DNA of 36,438 nt from Bacteroidota bacterium (GCA_022708505.1 JAKIYP010000017.1:1-36438); one strand, 5' to 3'; positions 24,326 to 32,943 are shown, numbered from the stretch's first letter. Translations and numbers: made by a program. Notes: generated by a model not told the origin, from the sequence alone.

Positions 24326-24402
24326 CAGACACCAGTCTCCGGTCGTCAGACACCAGTCCGTAGTCAGTAGACCGTAGACTGTAGACAATAAATAATAAAT
24401 AA
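24326..24402. repeat. Heptanucleotide-period tract 4 inside the ilv operon
   Basis: Eleven 7-mers in phase: CAGACAC, CAGTCTC, CGGTCGT, CAGACAC, CAGTCCG, TAGTCAG, TAGACCG, TAGACTG, TAGACAA, TAAATAA, TAAATAA. It occupies most of the 97-nt ilvD-ilvB gap. The units drift gradually along the tract. Confidence 0.75.
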
Positions 24403-24418
24403 TTAGCAAAATCAAGAT

Positions 24419-26116
24419 ATGGAACACAAAAAAATGTCAGGGTCACAAATCCTGATTGAATCAATGATAAAAGAAGGCGTTGATACCATCTTCGGATATC
24501 CGGGTGGTGCCATTATGCCGGCATTCGATGCGCTGTATGATTATCGAAACCGGTTGAATCACATATTAACCCGACACGAACAGGGAGCTACGCATGCAGC
24601 GCAGGGCTATGCCCGTGTTTCAGGAAAAACAGGTGTATGCTTAGTTACTTCTGGCCCCGCTGCAACGAACACAATTACCGGCATCAGTGACGCCATGCTC
24701 GACAGTACCCCACTCGTGGTAATTACCGGTCAGGTTGTTGCTCCTTTATTGGGAACGGATGCTTTTCAGGAAATTGATGTGGTTGGAATTACGCAACCGG
24801 TAACCAAATGGGCTTACCAGATTCGGAGAGCGGAAGACATTGCCTGGGCAGTTGCCCGTGCTTTTTATATTGCCAAAAGCGGTCGCCCTGGTCCTGTTGT
24901 ACTAGATATCACTAAAAATGCTCAGATTCAACAGGCTGAATTTGATTACAAACCATGCACCTACATCCGCAGCTATATTCCTGTTCCAGAAGTCAACAAA
25001 GATCAAGTGGCATTGGCTGCAGAAATTATTAACGGTGCTAAAAAACCGTATGCCTTGGTTGGACAAGGAGTTGTATTGTCGGGCGCGGAAGCTGAACTGA
25101 AAACATTCTTGGAAAAAGCGGACATCCCGGCAGCCTGGACCTTGCTGGGCGCATCAGCTATGTCTACTGATTTCCGTTTGAATAAAGGCTTTCTGGGAAT
25201 GCATGGAAACGTATCTCCCAACATGAAAACAAATGAATGTGATGTGTTGATTGCTATTGGGATGCGTTTCGATGATCGTGTAACCGGGGATCTGAATACC
25301 TATGCCAAACAAGCCAAGATCATTCATTTAGACATCGACATGGCTGAAATCAATAAGAATGTAAAAGCAGATGCTCCGGTTTTGGGTAGTGCCAAAGATA
25401 CCCTGCCTGCCATCACTGAATTGCTGAAACCTGCCAAACACACCGAATGGATTGATTCTTTCAAGGTGTATGATGATCAGGAATTCGATAAGGTAATCCG
25501 GAAAGAACTTTATCCTGAATCAGGTGAAATGACCATGGGAGAAGTTATCCGCAAAATTTCGGAAGCCACACAACACAAAGCGGTAATCGTAACCGATGTT
25601 GGTCAGAACCAGATGATGGCTGCCCGTTACTCGAAATACTCACAAACACGTAGTTTGGTTACCTCTGGTGGACTTGGAACGATGGGATTCGGTATTCCGG
25701 CAGCGATGGGTGCGAAAATCGGCGCTCCCGAACGTACTGTTTGCATGTTCAGTGGCGATGGCGGTTTCCAGATGACCATCCAGGAACTCGGGACCATCAT
25801 GCAGGAACAAATCGGTGTAAAAATGATTATCCTGAACAACCATTTCTTAGGCATGGTTCGTCAGTGGCAGGAAATGTTCTTTGATGAACGATATTCATTC
25901 ACAGAAATGCAAAATCCCGACTTTGTTGCCATCGCGAAAGCATATCGTATTGAAGGTACCGAAGTACTGAAAAGAGAAAACCTGGATGCAGCCATTGCTG
26001 ATATGCTGAAAGATGACAAGCCTTATCTGCTCGTAGTAAATGTAGAGAAAAAAGGAATGGTTTACCCCATGATGCCAGCGGGCGCTTGTGTTACCAATAT
26101 CCTGCTGGGAGATTAA
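24419..26116 (+). CDS. ilvB: Acetolactate synthase large (catalytic) subunit
   Basis: A thiamine-diphosphate enzyme condensing pyruvate with pyruvate or 2-ketobutyrate, the first common step of branched-chain synthesis. The 565 residues contain the catalytic Glu in RHEQGA (E54), the TSGPAATN segment, the FAD-binding central domain, and the C-terminal ThDP/Mg motif from SGDGGFQM to LNNHFLGMVRQWQ. The VRQWQ context is normal for the biosynthetic anabolic form. The ATG at 24419 opens with the short MEHKKMSGSQILIE. The gene is 97 nt after ilvD, separated by the heptamer tract, and 32 nt before the regulatory subunit. Confidence 0.96.
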   Translation: MEHKKMSGSQILIESMIKEGVDTIFGYPGGAIMPAFDALYDYRNRLNHILTRHEQGATHAAQGYARVSGKTGVCLVTSGPAATNTITGISDAMLDSTPLVVITGQVVAPLLGTDAFQEIDVVGITQPVTKWAYQIRRAEDIAWAVARAFYIAKSGRPGPVVLDITKNAQIQQAEFDYKPCTYIRSYIPVPEVNKDQVALAAEIINGAKKPYALVGQGVVLSGAEAELKTFLEKADIPAAWTLLGASAMSTDFRLNKGFLGMHGNVSPNMKTNECDVLIAIGMRFDDRVTGDLNTYAKQAKIIHLDIDMAEINKNVKADAPVLGSAKDTLPAITELLKPAKHTEWIDSFKVYDDQEFDKVIRKELYPESGEMTMGEVIRKISEATQHKAVIVTDVGQNQMMAARYSKYSQTRSLVTSGGLGTMGFGIPAAMGAKIGAPERTVCMFSGDGGFQMTIQELGTIMQEQIGVKMIILNNHFLGMVRQWQEMFFDERYSFTEMQNPDFVAIAKAYRIEGTEVLKRENLDAAIADMLKDDKPYLLVVNVEKKGMVYPMMPAGACVTNILLGD

Positions 26117-26148
26117 TTCAATGTTAAATGCATTAAAAGGTTATCAAC

Positions 26149-26697
26149 ATGGAAAATAAATTATATACAATCACAATTTTTTCTGAAAATACAGTCGGTT
26201 TACTCAACCAGATTACCATTATTTTCACCCGCAGGGCAATTAACATCGAAACATTGTCAGTCTCCCCATCAGCATTGAAAGGTATCCATAAATTCACCAT
26301 CACAGTTTATGCAACCGAAAGCATGGTAGAAAAGGTTGTTAAGCAAATCGACAAACGCGTGGATATCCTGAAATCTTATTACAATACCGATGAAGATTTG
26401 GTACACCAGGAAATCGCGCTTTACAAAGTGGCTACCGATAAGTTGCTTGGGTTAGGTTCAATTGAGAAAATGGTTCGTCAGTACAACATCAGCATCCTGG
26501 AAATGAATGAGACTTTTGTAGTATTCCAGAAATCGGGGCATTATGCTGAAACACAACAGTTGTTTAACGAGTTAAGTTCAACAGTGGGCGTACTCCAATT
26601 TATCCGCTCCGGACGAGTTGCTATTACAAAATCGAAAGTTGAGCGTCTGAGTGATATGCTGGAAACACTGAAAAAATTTGAAGATCAAAACAATTAA
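26149..26697 (+). CDS. ilvN: Acetolactate synthase small (regulatory) subunit
   Basis: A 182-residue partner of the catalytic subunit that usually confers valine feedback inhibition. The N-terminal ACT domain (about 5-80) begins YTITIFSENTVGLLNQI, followed by RRAINIETLSVSPS. The second, ferredoxin-like domain (about 85-160) contains ELSSTVGVLQFIRSGRVAITK. The order and length fit the 160-185 residue bacterial small subunits. It lies 32 nt after ilvB and 72 nt before ilvC. The symbol ilvH is also used for such subunits. Confidence 0.93.
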   Translation: MENKLYTITIFSENTVGLLNQITIIFTRRAINIETLSVSPSALKGIHKFTITVYATESMVEKVVKQIDKRVDILKSYYNTDEDLVHQEIALYKVATDKLLGLGSIEKMVRQYNISILEMNETFVVFQKSGHYAETQQLFNELSSTVGVLQFIRSGRVAITKSKVERLSDMLETLKKFEDQNN

Positions 26698-26769
26698 AAT
26701 CAAAAAGATTGTTTATCAATCGGAAAAAATACAATAATTTTACACAAAATTTATTTTAACAACACAAAA

Positions 26770-28248
26770 ATGGCAAATTATTTCAATTCACTTCCACATC
26801 GCCTGAAAGTTCAGGAACTGGGAAAATGTGATTTTATGGAAAGCAGCGAATTCGCTGATGGAGTTAACAAACTGATTGGCAAAAAAGTAGTTATCGTTGG
26901 TTGCGGCGCTCAGGGCTTAGCTCAGGGACTTAACATGCGCGATAGCGGTCTGGATGTTGCTTACGCACTGCGTAAAGTTGAAATCGACGAAAAACAAATT
27001 TCTTATCAAAACGTAGTTGAAAACAAGTTTGAAGTGGACACCATTGAAAATATGGTTCCAAAAGGTGATCTTGTATTGAATTTAACCCCGGACAAATATC
27101 ACACTCCGGTTGTTAATCAGATTATGCCGCTGATGAAAAAAGGCGCTTGTCTGTCGTATTCTCACGGTTTCAACATCGTGGAAGAAGGCATTCAGATTCG
27201 CAAGGACTTAACCGTGATCATGGTAGCTCCAAAATCTCCGGCTTCTGAATTACGTGCTGAGTACCTCCGTGGTTTCGGTGTTCCTACCCTCATTGCTGTT
27301 CACTTGGACAACGACCCGAATGGCGACGGACTGGAAATTGCCAAGGCCTATTGCGTTGGAACTGGTGGTCACAAAGCCGGTGTACTGCATTCGTCATTTG
27401 TTGCAGAAGTAAAATCGGACCTGATGGGCGAACAAACCATTCTTTGCGGTCTGTTGCAAACCGGTTCTATCCTGTCATTCAACAAGATGGTAGAATCTGG
27501 CATCGACAAAGGATATGCTTCTAAATTAGTACAATACGGATGGGAAGTGATTACCGAAGCGTTGAAAATCGGTGGTATCACCCACATGATGGACCGCTTG
27601 TCGAATCCGGCTAAAATCGAAGCTTACAAATTAGCGGAAGAGCTGAAAGAAATCATGACACCTTTGTTCGCGAAACACATGGACGATATCCTTTCAGGAG
27701 AATTCTCACGCACCATGATGGAAGACTGGGCGAATGGCGACAAAAACCTGTTGGCATGGCGTGCAGCTACCGGTGAAACCGATTTCGAAAAAACTCCCGC
27801 CGGCAACATGGAAATTACCGAACAAGAGTATTTCGACAATGCTGTACTGATGGTAGCCTTTGTTAAATCAGGCGTTGAACTGGCTTACGAAATGATGACC
27901 AACTCAGGCATGAAACCTGCATCGGCTTATTATGAGTCATTGCACGAAACACCACTGATTGCCAACACCATTGCCCGTAAAAAACTGTTCGAGATGAACC
28001 GCGTTATCTCCGACACCGCCGAATACGGTTGCTACTTGTTCGATCACGCTTGCAAACCGCTGTTGGCCGACTTCATGAAAAAAGTAGATACCAGCCTCAT
28101 CGGTAAAAACTTCAACGAAGGCAAAAGCAACCACGTCGACAACTTCGAACTGGTACAGGTAAATGCTGCCATCCGCAACCACTCCATCGAAGTATGTGGT
28201 GCCGAATTGCGTGCAGCCATGACTGCCATGAAGAAAATCGTGGAATAA
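26770..28248 (+). CDS. ilvC: Ketol-acid reductoisomerase, class II (long form)
   Basis: Converts acetolactate or acetohydroxybutyrate to the dihydroxy acids using NADPH and Mg2+. The 492 residues mark the long class II enzyme with a duplicated knotted C-terminal domain, as in E. coli. The Rossmann loop is [14 protein letters not shown] with GCGAQG at 44-49. LRKVEIDEK follows, where basic residues typically bind the NADPH phosphate. [24 protein letters not shown], the metal-binding [12 protein letters not shown] near 220 and [13 protein letters not shown] in the second repeat are all present. A plausible extra promoter upstream is too weak to call. The gene ends the operon at a strong terminator. 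Confidence 0.96.
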   Translation: MANYFNSLPHRLKVQELGKCDFMESSEFADGVNKLIGKKVVIVGCGAQGLAQGLNMRDSGLDVAYALRKVEIDEKQISYQNVVENKFEVDTIENMVPKGDLVLNLTPDKYHTPVVNQIMPLMKKGACLSYSHGFNIVEEGIQIRKDLTVIMVAPKSPASELRAEYLRGFGVPTLIAVHLDNDPNGDGLEIAKAYCVGTGGHKAGVLHSSFVAEVKSDLMGEQTILCGLLQTGSILSFNKMVESGIDKGYASKLVQYGWEVITEALKIGGITHMMDRLSNPAKIEAYKLAEELKEIMTPLFAKHMDDILSGEFSRTMMEDWANGDKNLLAWRAATGETDFEKTPAGNMEITEQEYFDNAVLMVAFVKSGVELAYEMMTNSGMKPASAYYESLHETPLIANTIARKKLFEMNRVISDTAEYGCYLFDHACKPLLADFMKKVDTSLIGKNFNEGKSNHVDNFELVQVNAAIRNHSIEVCGAELRAAMTAMKKIVE

Positions 28249-28290
28249 TCGATTCAATAGAAAACATACAGACACAGTAAATTGGGAAAG

Positions 28291-28320
28291 CAGGTGTACA
28301 GCAATGTGCACCTGTTTTTT
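28291..28320 (+). terminator. Intrinsic terminator of the ilv operon
   Basis: CAGGTGTACA (28291-28300), loop GCAA, TGTGCACCTG (28305-28314), ten pairs with one G-U, then six T. It lies 42 nt after the ilvC stop. Confidence 0.9.
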
Positions 28321-28695
28321 GTTGCCCAATATGCATCCGATGCGCATTTGTTGGCGCAACACATGCGTTATATATGGCGCAACACCGGCACCAACAGCTA
28401 AATGTGTTGCACTATGGCGTTCACCGGATATGTTGATAATAAAATACTGATAATATATTGATTATTCATTTTTTGTGTTTATTTTTGGGGTAAATTTTAG
28501 AACACTTCAACTGTTTAAATCTAATAAGTGAAAATTTGTATGCGAAAAACATCCAAATTCAAATCATTTTATATTCCTTTCGTTTTGAAAGTTTTAACAA
28601 GCTATTAATTAAAAAACAAGGCAGATATACGAAATACTGGTTTGCATACAGAAAAGGGGGTTGTATAGTTAGATGTTAGTGGTCAAGATAAAAAA
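28321..28695. other. Gene-free stretch with short GCAACAC repeats
   Basis: No protein-like frame or RNA gene is seen. The first 100 nt hold TGGCGCAACAC twice (28352-28362 and 28375-28385) and the inverse GTGTTGC at 28404-28410, which could close a hairpin with the second copy. From about 28440 the sequence becomes strongly AT-rich and stays so into the DUF2971 gene. This marks the change from the ilv operon to accessory DNA. Confidence 0.5.
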
Positions 28696-29487
28696 ATGGA
28701 AGTAGTTTATAAATTTAGAGATTGGGGAAATAAATATCACAAAAAGATATTAACAGATAATGAAATCTATTTGGCTCCACCGAATAAGATTAATGATCCC
28801 TTTGACTGTCGTATTAATGAGAATTTCTCTCTTCTGTCAGAGAAAGAGTTTGAACAATATATTGATGACCAAATAAACTTACTTAATTTAAAGAATTTGG
28901 ATTCTGTTAGGATTAAAATTAAAAACAGGTATACCAATCAGGATAAATTAAAAAAGGAATATAACGTTCATTGTAAGAATATTGGAGTTTTTTCTTGCTG
29001 TCATGACACGAAAGAAGATAAAGGTTGGCAGAATATTTTATTGTGGTCTCATTATTCAAATGAGCACAAAGGGTTCTGCGTGGTATTTTGGAAAGAAAAA
29101 CTATTTAAATATTTAACTATTCATGGTGAAGTTAAGTATGGTAAATATCCTAAATTAAAGCCACTTGCTCCTGTTGAAAAGAACAAAAAAAAGATTATTA
29201 AAAATTTCATAGCCTTATTATCTACTAAAGAAAAAAGATGGAAATATGAACATGAGTATAGATACATAAAGATAAACACGAAAAATAATTCTGAGACAGG
29301 TTTCCATAAAGAAGAAAGAATAATAAAATTATCAAATGATTGCTTTGTTGGAGTATTTCTTGGCTTAAATATTCCCAAAAATCATGAAAAAGAAATATTG
29401 GTTTTATGTAGACAAAAAAATATTCCGGTATTTAAAACCAAAATGAATCCGTTTGACTTTACGCTAACAAATGAACAAATTATTTAA
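28696..29487 (+). CDS. DUF2971 family protein
   Basis: A 263-residue protein with the DUF2971 hallmark N-terminus YKFRDWGNKYHKKILTDNEIYLAP followed by NKINDPFDCRI. Later family-type segments are GVFSCCHDTKEDKGWQNILLWSHYSNEHKGFCVVF and KRWKYEHEYRYIK. There is no signal peptide or membrane segment, so it is cytoplasmic. The biochemical function is unknown to me; the family is typical of variable genome regions and phage or defence neighbourhoods. Codon and amino-acid use is markedly AT-driven (many Lys, Asn, Ile) compared with the ilv genes, consistent with acquisition by transfer (inference). It stands alone and is followed by the intron relic on the other strand. Confidence 0.85.
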   Translation: MEVVYKFRDWGNKYHKKILTDNEIYLAPPNKINDPFDCRINENFSLLSEKEFEQYIDDQINLLNLKNLDSVRIKIKNRYTNQDKLKKEYNVHCKNIGVFSCCHDTKEDKGWQNILLWSHYSNEHKGFCVVFWKEKLFKYLTIHGEVKYGKYPKLKPLAPVEKNKKKIIKNFIALLSTKEKRWKYEHEYRYIKINTKNNSETGFHKEERIIKLSNDCFVGVFLGLNIPKNHEKEILVLCRQKNIPVFKTKMNPFDFTLTNEQII

Positions 29488-29509
29488 ATTAAATAATCCC
29501 GAACGCCAA

Positions 29510-29845
29510 ATCGAGTAAACTGCCCCGCCAGCTTAACTGACGGGAAGAGCCTCTCACACCACTGTAGTGCGACAAGAAGTCGCTTAATATAACTGTTTAA
29601 CACTCATTGAATGACTGATTAAACCATGCGTTCCATCGCAAACAGCCTAAGGACACGTGCATACGAGCAACCGGTTTGTGCGAAGCTGTCCGGACAATAT
29701 AGCCTATAAAAACTTTCTGTGAAGAAAGTCTTTATTGTATCGTTGAATGATGGAGGAGTTAGGCTTAGCTGGTATGGTTAACAAAAGTGAACGTCCTTGA
29801 CTTCCTCCTTTGTCAGGGGGACTTTCACCCTTCAGAAAAACACAC
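29510..29845 (-). mobile_element. Degenerate ORF-less group II intron remnant
   Basis: Read on the minus strand, it begins GTGTG (29845-29841), matching the GUGYG intron 5' end. Within about 25 nt comes GGGTGAAAGTCCC, a domain I motif of bacterial introns, then TTGTTAACCATACCAGC. Near the 3' end lies GTGGTGTGAGAGG, the usual 3' half of domain V. A domain VI-like hairpin CCCGTCAG/CTGGCGGG with loop TTAAG follows, and the end is TTTACTCGAT. The 5' half of domain V does not pair properly, and there is no reverse transcriptase, so about 336 nt remain of a normal 2-kb element. The exact ends are estimates from remembered family motifs. Confidence 0.55.
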
Positions 29846-29857
29846 TTGCTAAAATCA

Positions 29858-29886
29858 TTGTTTAACCATAATTATTTGTAATTTTG
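29858..29886 (+). promoter_or_regulatory. Promoter candidate for the isochorismatase-like gene
   Basis: TTG at 29858-29860, 18 nt, then TAATTTTG at 29879-29886 (TAnnTTTG). The ATG is 111 nt downstream, so the 5' UTR would be about 105 nt. No riboswitch-like fold is recognised in it. Confidence 0.4.
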
Positions 29887-29997
29887 AGATTTTTCTGTTG
29901 CTTTGCGGCAGGTTAGCCACAACCGAACATGCGAGAGTGCGATATACAATAAAATAGTAAATTGAAATAAAGTATAAAACTATAAGAAGAAAATCCC

Positions 29998-30495
29998 ATG
30001 CAGAAAAAGTCTTTAGTGATAATTGACATTCAAAATGACATTACCAAAAACTACAAAGAAATAATTGACAATGTTAATCGGGCAATTGATTGGGCAATGG
30101 AAAATGAAATTCATGTTGTTTACATAAGGCATTATAACTTATCAGACGGTACAAGGACTTTCAAACCAAATACCCGTGGGTCTGAATTGGTTCCGGACAT
30201 GAAATTGGTTTCCAAAAACATTTTTGAAAAATCCAAAGGAAACGCATTGACCAGCCAGGATTTTACTGACTTTATCAAGAAAAATGAAATAAGCGAATTT
30301 TACATTGCAGGAGCAGACGCCATTGCTTGTGTGAAATCGACCGTATTTAATATGTGCAAGAAAAACTATAAAGTTACAGTCTTATCTGATTGTATTACCA
30401 GTTATGATAAAAGGAAGATTGACGAAATGCTGAATTATTACGAAAAAAATGGCTGTAAAATAATTAATTTGAATGACTTATTGGCTTCTAAATAG
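29998..30495 (+). CDS. Isochorismatase-like cysteine hydrolase
   Basis: A 165-residue member of the cysteine hydrolase family (isochorismatase, nicotinamidase). The catalytic triad candidates are in place: D10 in VIIDIQND, K78 in FEKSKGNA, and C111 in AGADAIACVKSTV. The central TRTFKPNTRGSELVPDM segment is also typical. The natural substrate is usually a small amide or isochorismate and cannot be assigned here. It is cytoplasmic, with no signal peptide. It is followed by the DUF3795 gene after 26 nt and may share a transcript with it and the photolyase remnant. Confidence 0.88.
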   Translation: MQKKSLVIIDIQNDITKNYKEIIDNVNRAIDWAMENEIHVVYIRHYNLSDGTRTFKPNTRGSELVPDMKLVSKNIFEKSKGNALTSQDFTDFIKKNEISEFYIAGADAIACVKSTVFNMCKKNYKVTVLSDCITSYDKRKIDEMLNYYEKNGCKIINLNDLLASK

Positions 30496-30521
30496 AATAT
30501 GAGCAATCTTATACAACAAAT

Positions 30522-30947
30522 ATGAATAACAACAGCGTAGCTCCCTGTGGCGTAATATGTGATATTTGTTTAGGTTATCAGCGGGAGAAAAATAAATGTG
30601 TCGGCTGCCTCAATGTTGGTAATAAACCTTATCATTGTACAGTATGTAGTATAAAATCATGTGAAGAAAAGAAAGGCAATGAAGAATTACTTTGCTATGA
30701 TTGCAGTAAATTCCCCTGTACACGCATCAAAAACTTAGATAAACGTTACACATTAAAATATGGTGAAAGTCCTATTCAAAACCTGAATAAAATAAAAGAA
30801 ATTGGATTGCAGGCATTCATTGAAATTGAGAAAGAAAAGTGGAAATGTAATAGCTGCGGTCAGTTGTTATGTGTTCATAGAGAGGTCTGTTTGAATTGTG
30901 GAAATAAGAACGAGTACTTTCCACAAAAAAATAGCACAATTATTTGA
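30522..30947 (+). CDS. DUF3795 cysteine-rich protein
   Basis: A 141-residue protein with the DUF3795 opening APCGVICDICLGYQREKNKC. Cysteines at 9, 13, 16, 26, 29, 39, 42, 47, 58, 61 and 66 suggest one or more zinc or iron-sulfur sites. A C-terminal knuckle repeats the theme (CNSCGQLLCVHREVCLNCG). The function of the family is unknown. There is no signal or membrane segment. The stop codon directly abuts the ATG of the photolyase remnant with no gap, suggesting former translational coupling. Confidence 0.85.
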   Translation: MNNNSVAPCGVICDICLGYQREKNKCVGCLNVGNKPYHCTVCSIKSCEEKKGNEELLCYDCSKFPCTRIKNLDKRYTLKYGESPIQNLNKIKEIGLQAFIEIEKEKWKCNSCGQLLCVHREVCLNCGNKNEYFPQKNSTII

Positions 30948-31911
30948 ATGAAAACACCCCTTATCATCTACTGGTTTCGCCGCGGTTTAAGATTGCACGA
31001 CAACAGGGCTTTGTTCGAAGCGCTGCAAAACGGCTGTCCTGTATTGCCCCTTTTTATCTTCGATACTGATATTCTCGACAAATTACCGGACAAAAGGGAT
31101 AAAAGGGTTGGGTTCATTTATCATGCAATCAGCAAGTTACAGGATGAATTGATAAAAATGGGAAGTTCCTTGCTGGTGCTTTACGGGAAACCACTGGATA
31201 TCTTTCAGCAACTGCAACAACAGTATGCTATTTCGGCAGTATATGCAAATCATGATTATGAACCCGAAGCCATAAAACGGGATTCAGCAATTGCCGACTT
31301 ACTGAAGAACCATAACATTCGTTTTGAAACATACAAGGATCAGGTTATTTTTGAAAAAGCTGAAGTCCAATCCCTATACCGTATTCACACCTTACTCAAA
31401 AAGGTGGAAACAGCAACTTACTGAAGAAACGGTGAAATCATTCCCAAGTCAAGATTACCTGATGCATCTTTATAAAACCAATCCATTTCATTTCCCTGCA
31501 CTTACAGCAATTGGCTTTGTTGATGCCGGAATGAGGGAGTTAAACGCAACCGGCTACATGCACAACAAGGTGCGGATGATTGTCGCAAATTTCCTGACAA
31601 AGCATTTGTTGATTGACTGGCGTTGGGGTGAAGCCTATTTTGCGGAGAAACTGCTGGACTATGAGCTATCATCGAACAACGGAAACTGGCAATGGTCGGC
31701 CGGCTGTGGCTGCGATGCTGCTCCCTATTTCAGAATATTCAATCCTGCCGAACAAACAAAAAAGTTTGACCCCAAACATATTTACATAAACAAATGGGTT
31801 GAGAATATACACGAAAAAGATTATCCGGAGCCGGTGGTTGAACATCAATTCGCGAGAGAAAGAGTTTTGCAAGTGTTTAAAATGGCACTTAATAATGATA
31901 AGATAAATTAG
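30948..31911 (+). pseudogene. phrB: Deoxyribodipyrimidine photolyase/cryptochrome, decayed
   Basis: The first part, from ATG 30948, encodes a good photolyase antenna domain (YWFRRGLRLHDNRALFEAL, later ANHDYEPEAIKRD). After QVIFEKAEV (about 31366) the family sequence continues only in the +1 frame ([17 protein letters not shown]), which implies a small indel. Further on, IGF is joined directly to [16 protein letters not shown] at about 31516. The segment that should lie between them, the first half of the FAD-binding domain, is missing. The last part ([38 protein letters not shown]) is well preserved to the stop at 31911. Reading through both frames gives about 320 codons against about 430 in the family. 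Loss of FAD-pocket residues makes repair activity unlikely even if the frame were restored. Confidence 0.88.
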
Positions 31912-31917
31912 AAAATC

Positions 31918-32832
31918 ATGGCAATTCCAACAACAAGAACAAAAGAAAATGCAACGATTTCAATCGACACCGAAAGGTGTACCGGCTGTGGAAAATGCAT
32001 CCTGGTTTGCAAAGATTTCAACTTTCGCCTGGAAAACGACAAGGCCAGCATCAGCAATACCCCTGTATTTGGTTGTATAGGTTGCGGACATTGTATGGCT
32101 ATTTGTCCCGCAGATGCTATTGAAATAACCGGAAGGGAAATATCCAAAGCCGATTTGTTTGAGTTGCCCTCCAAAAAGGAGATGGCAGATTATGAACAAT
32201 TAGTTGCCTTGTTCAGGCGAAGAAGAAGTGCACGCGAGTTTCAGGAGCAAGAAGTTTCACCCGAAATAGTAGAAAAGATTCTCGGTGCTGCCTCTACAGC
32301 CCCCATGGGTCTTCCTCCATCTGATGTGAACATTCTGATACTTGACAGCAAAGCAAAAAACAGGCAGTTTGCTGCTGATTTTTGCAACTATCTAAACGAG
32401 ATGAAGTGGTTTGTATCCGGTTGGTTTTTAACGCTCATGAAACCTTTCTGGGGTAAAGCCAATGATGAAATGTTCAAAGGTTTTGTTAAACCTCTGTTTG
32501 ATGTGTACATCAAAAACATGCAGGTTGGTATCAACTTGGTAAACTACGACGCTCCTTTAGCGCTTTATTTCTACGGCTCACCTTATACCGACCCGGCTGA
32601 CCCGATTGTTGCAGCGACAGCAGCCATGTACGCGGGAGAGTCCCTGGGATTGGGGACCTGCATGTTAGGCGGGATTCACCCGCTTATTCAAAATGGGAAA
32701 AAAGCTAAAATATTCAGGGAAAAACATGGCATTCAATATCCCAGCAGGGAAGGATTATTTGTTATTTTCGGGTATCCGGCAGTGCATTACAAAAAAGGGA
32801 TCAGGAGAACATTTGCTTCTGTTACGCACTGA
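31918..32832 (+). CDS. Ferredoxin-nitroreductase fusion protein
   Basis: A 304-residue two-domain redox protein. The N-terminal ferredoxin module binds two [4Fe-4S] clusters: CTGCGKCILVC (C21, C24, C27, C31) and CIGCGHCMAIC (C53, C56, C59, C63). A nitroreductase-fold FMN domain follows from about 95, beginning RRRRSAREFQEQEVSPEIVEKIL with AASTAPMGLPPSD next, and ending PSREGLFVIFGYPAV. Such fusions probably feed electrons from the clusters to FMN for reduction of an unknown substrate. It starts six bases after the photolyase remnant stop and looks intact. A strong terminator shared with the convergent TPR gene follows. Confidence 0.9.
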   Translation: MAIPTTRTKENATISIDTERCTGCGKCILVCKDFNFRLENDKASISNTPVFGCIGCGHCMAICPADAIEITGREISKADLFELPSKKEMADYEQLVALFRRRRSAREFQEQEVSPEIVEKILGAASTAPMGLPPSDVNILILDSKAKNRQFAADFCNYLNEMKWFVSGWFLTLMKPFWGKANDEMFKGFVKPLFDVYIKNMQVGINLVNYDAPLALYFYGSPYTDPADPIVAATAAMYAGESLGLGTCMLGGIHPLIQNGKKAKIFREKHGIQYPSREGLFVIFGYPAVHYKKGIRRTFASVTH

Positions 32833-32873
32833 AGTTCTGAGTGACAATAAAGTTAATAATCAAGTTAAAGCAT

Positions 32874-32909
32874 AAAAAAACTACAAGAACGAATTCCTGT
32901 AGTTTTTTT
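32874..32909. terminator. Bidirectional intrinsic terminator
   Basis: AAAAAAACTACAAGAA (32874-32889) pairs with TTCCTGTAGTTTTTTT (32894-32909) with one internal mismatch around loop CGAA. A-run and T-run flanks serve both strands, between the convergent nitroreductase and TPR genes. Confidence 0.88.
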
Positions 32910-32943
32910 GACATTTTTATGTATTTTGCTTGTATTATTCCGC

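Noticed and set aside
24326-24402. CRISPR array or protein-binding direct repeats
   Set aside because: There are no spacers, the units are only 7 nt and drift in sequence, and no cas genes are near.
29568-29583. Group II intron 5' end on the plus strand (GTGCGACAAGAAGTCGC)
   Set aside because: GTGCG fits by chance, but the sequence after it shows no domain I motifs, while the minus strand shows both ends in the correct order.
30948-31911. Functional split photolyase made of two proteins
   Set aside because: The second frame has no credible start and a central block of the FAD domain is absent from both parts.
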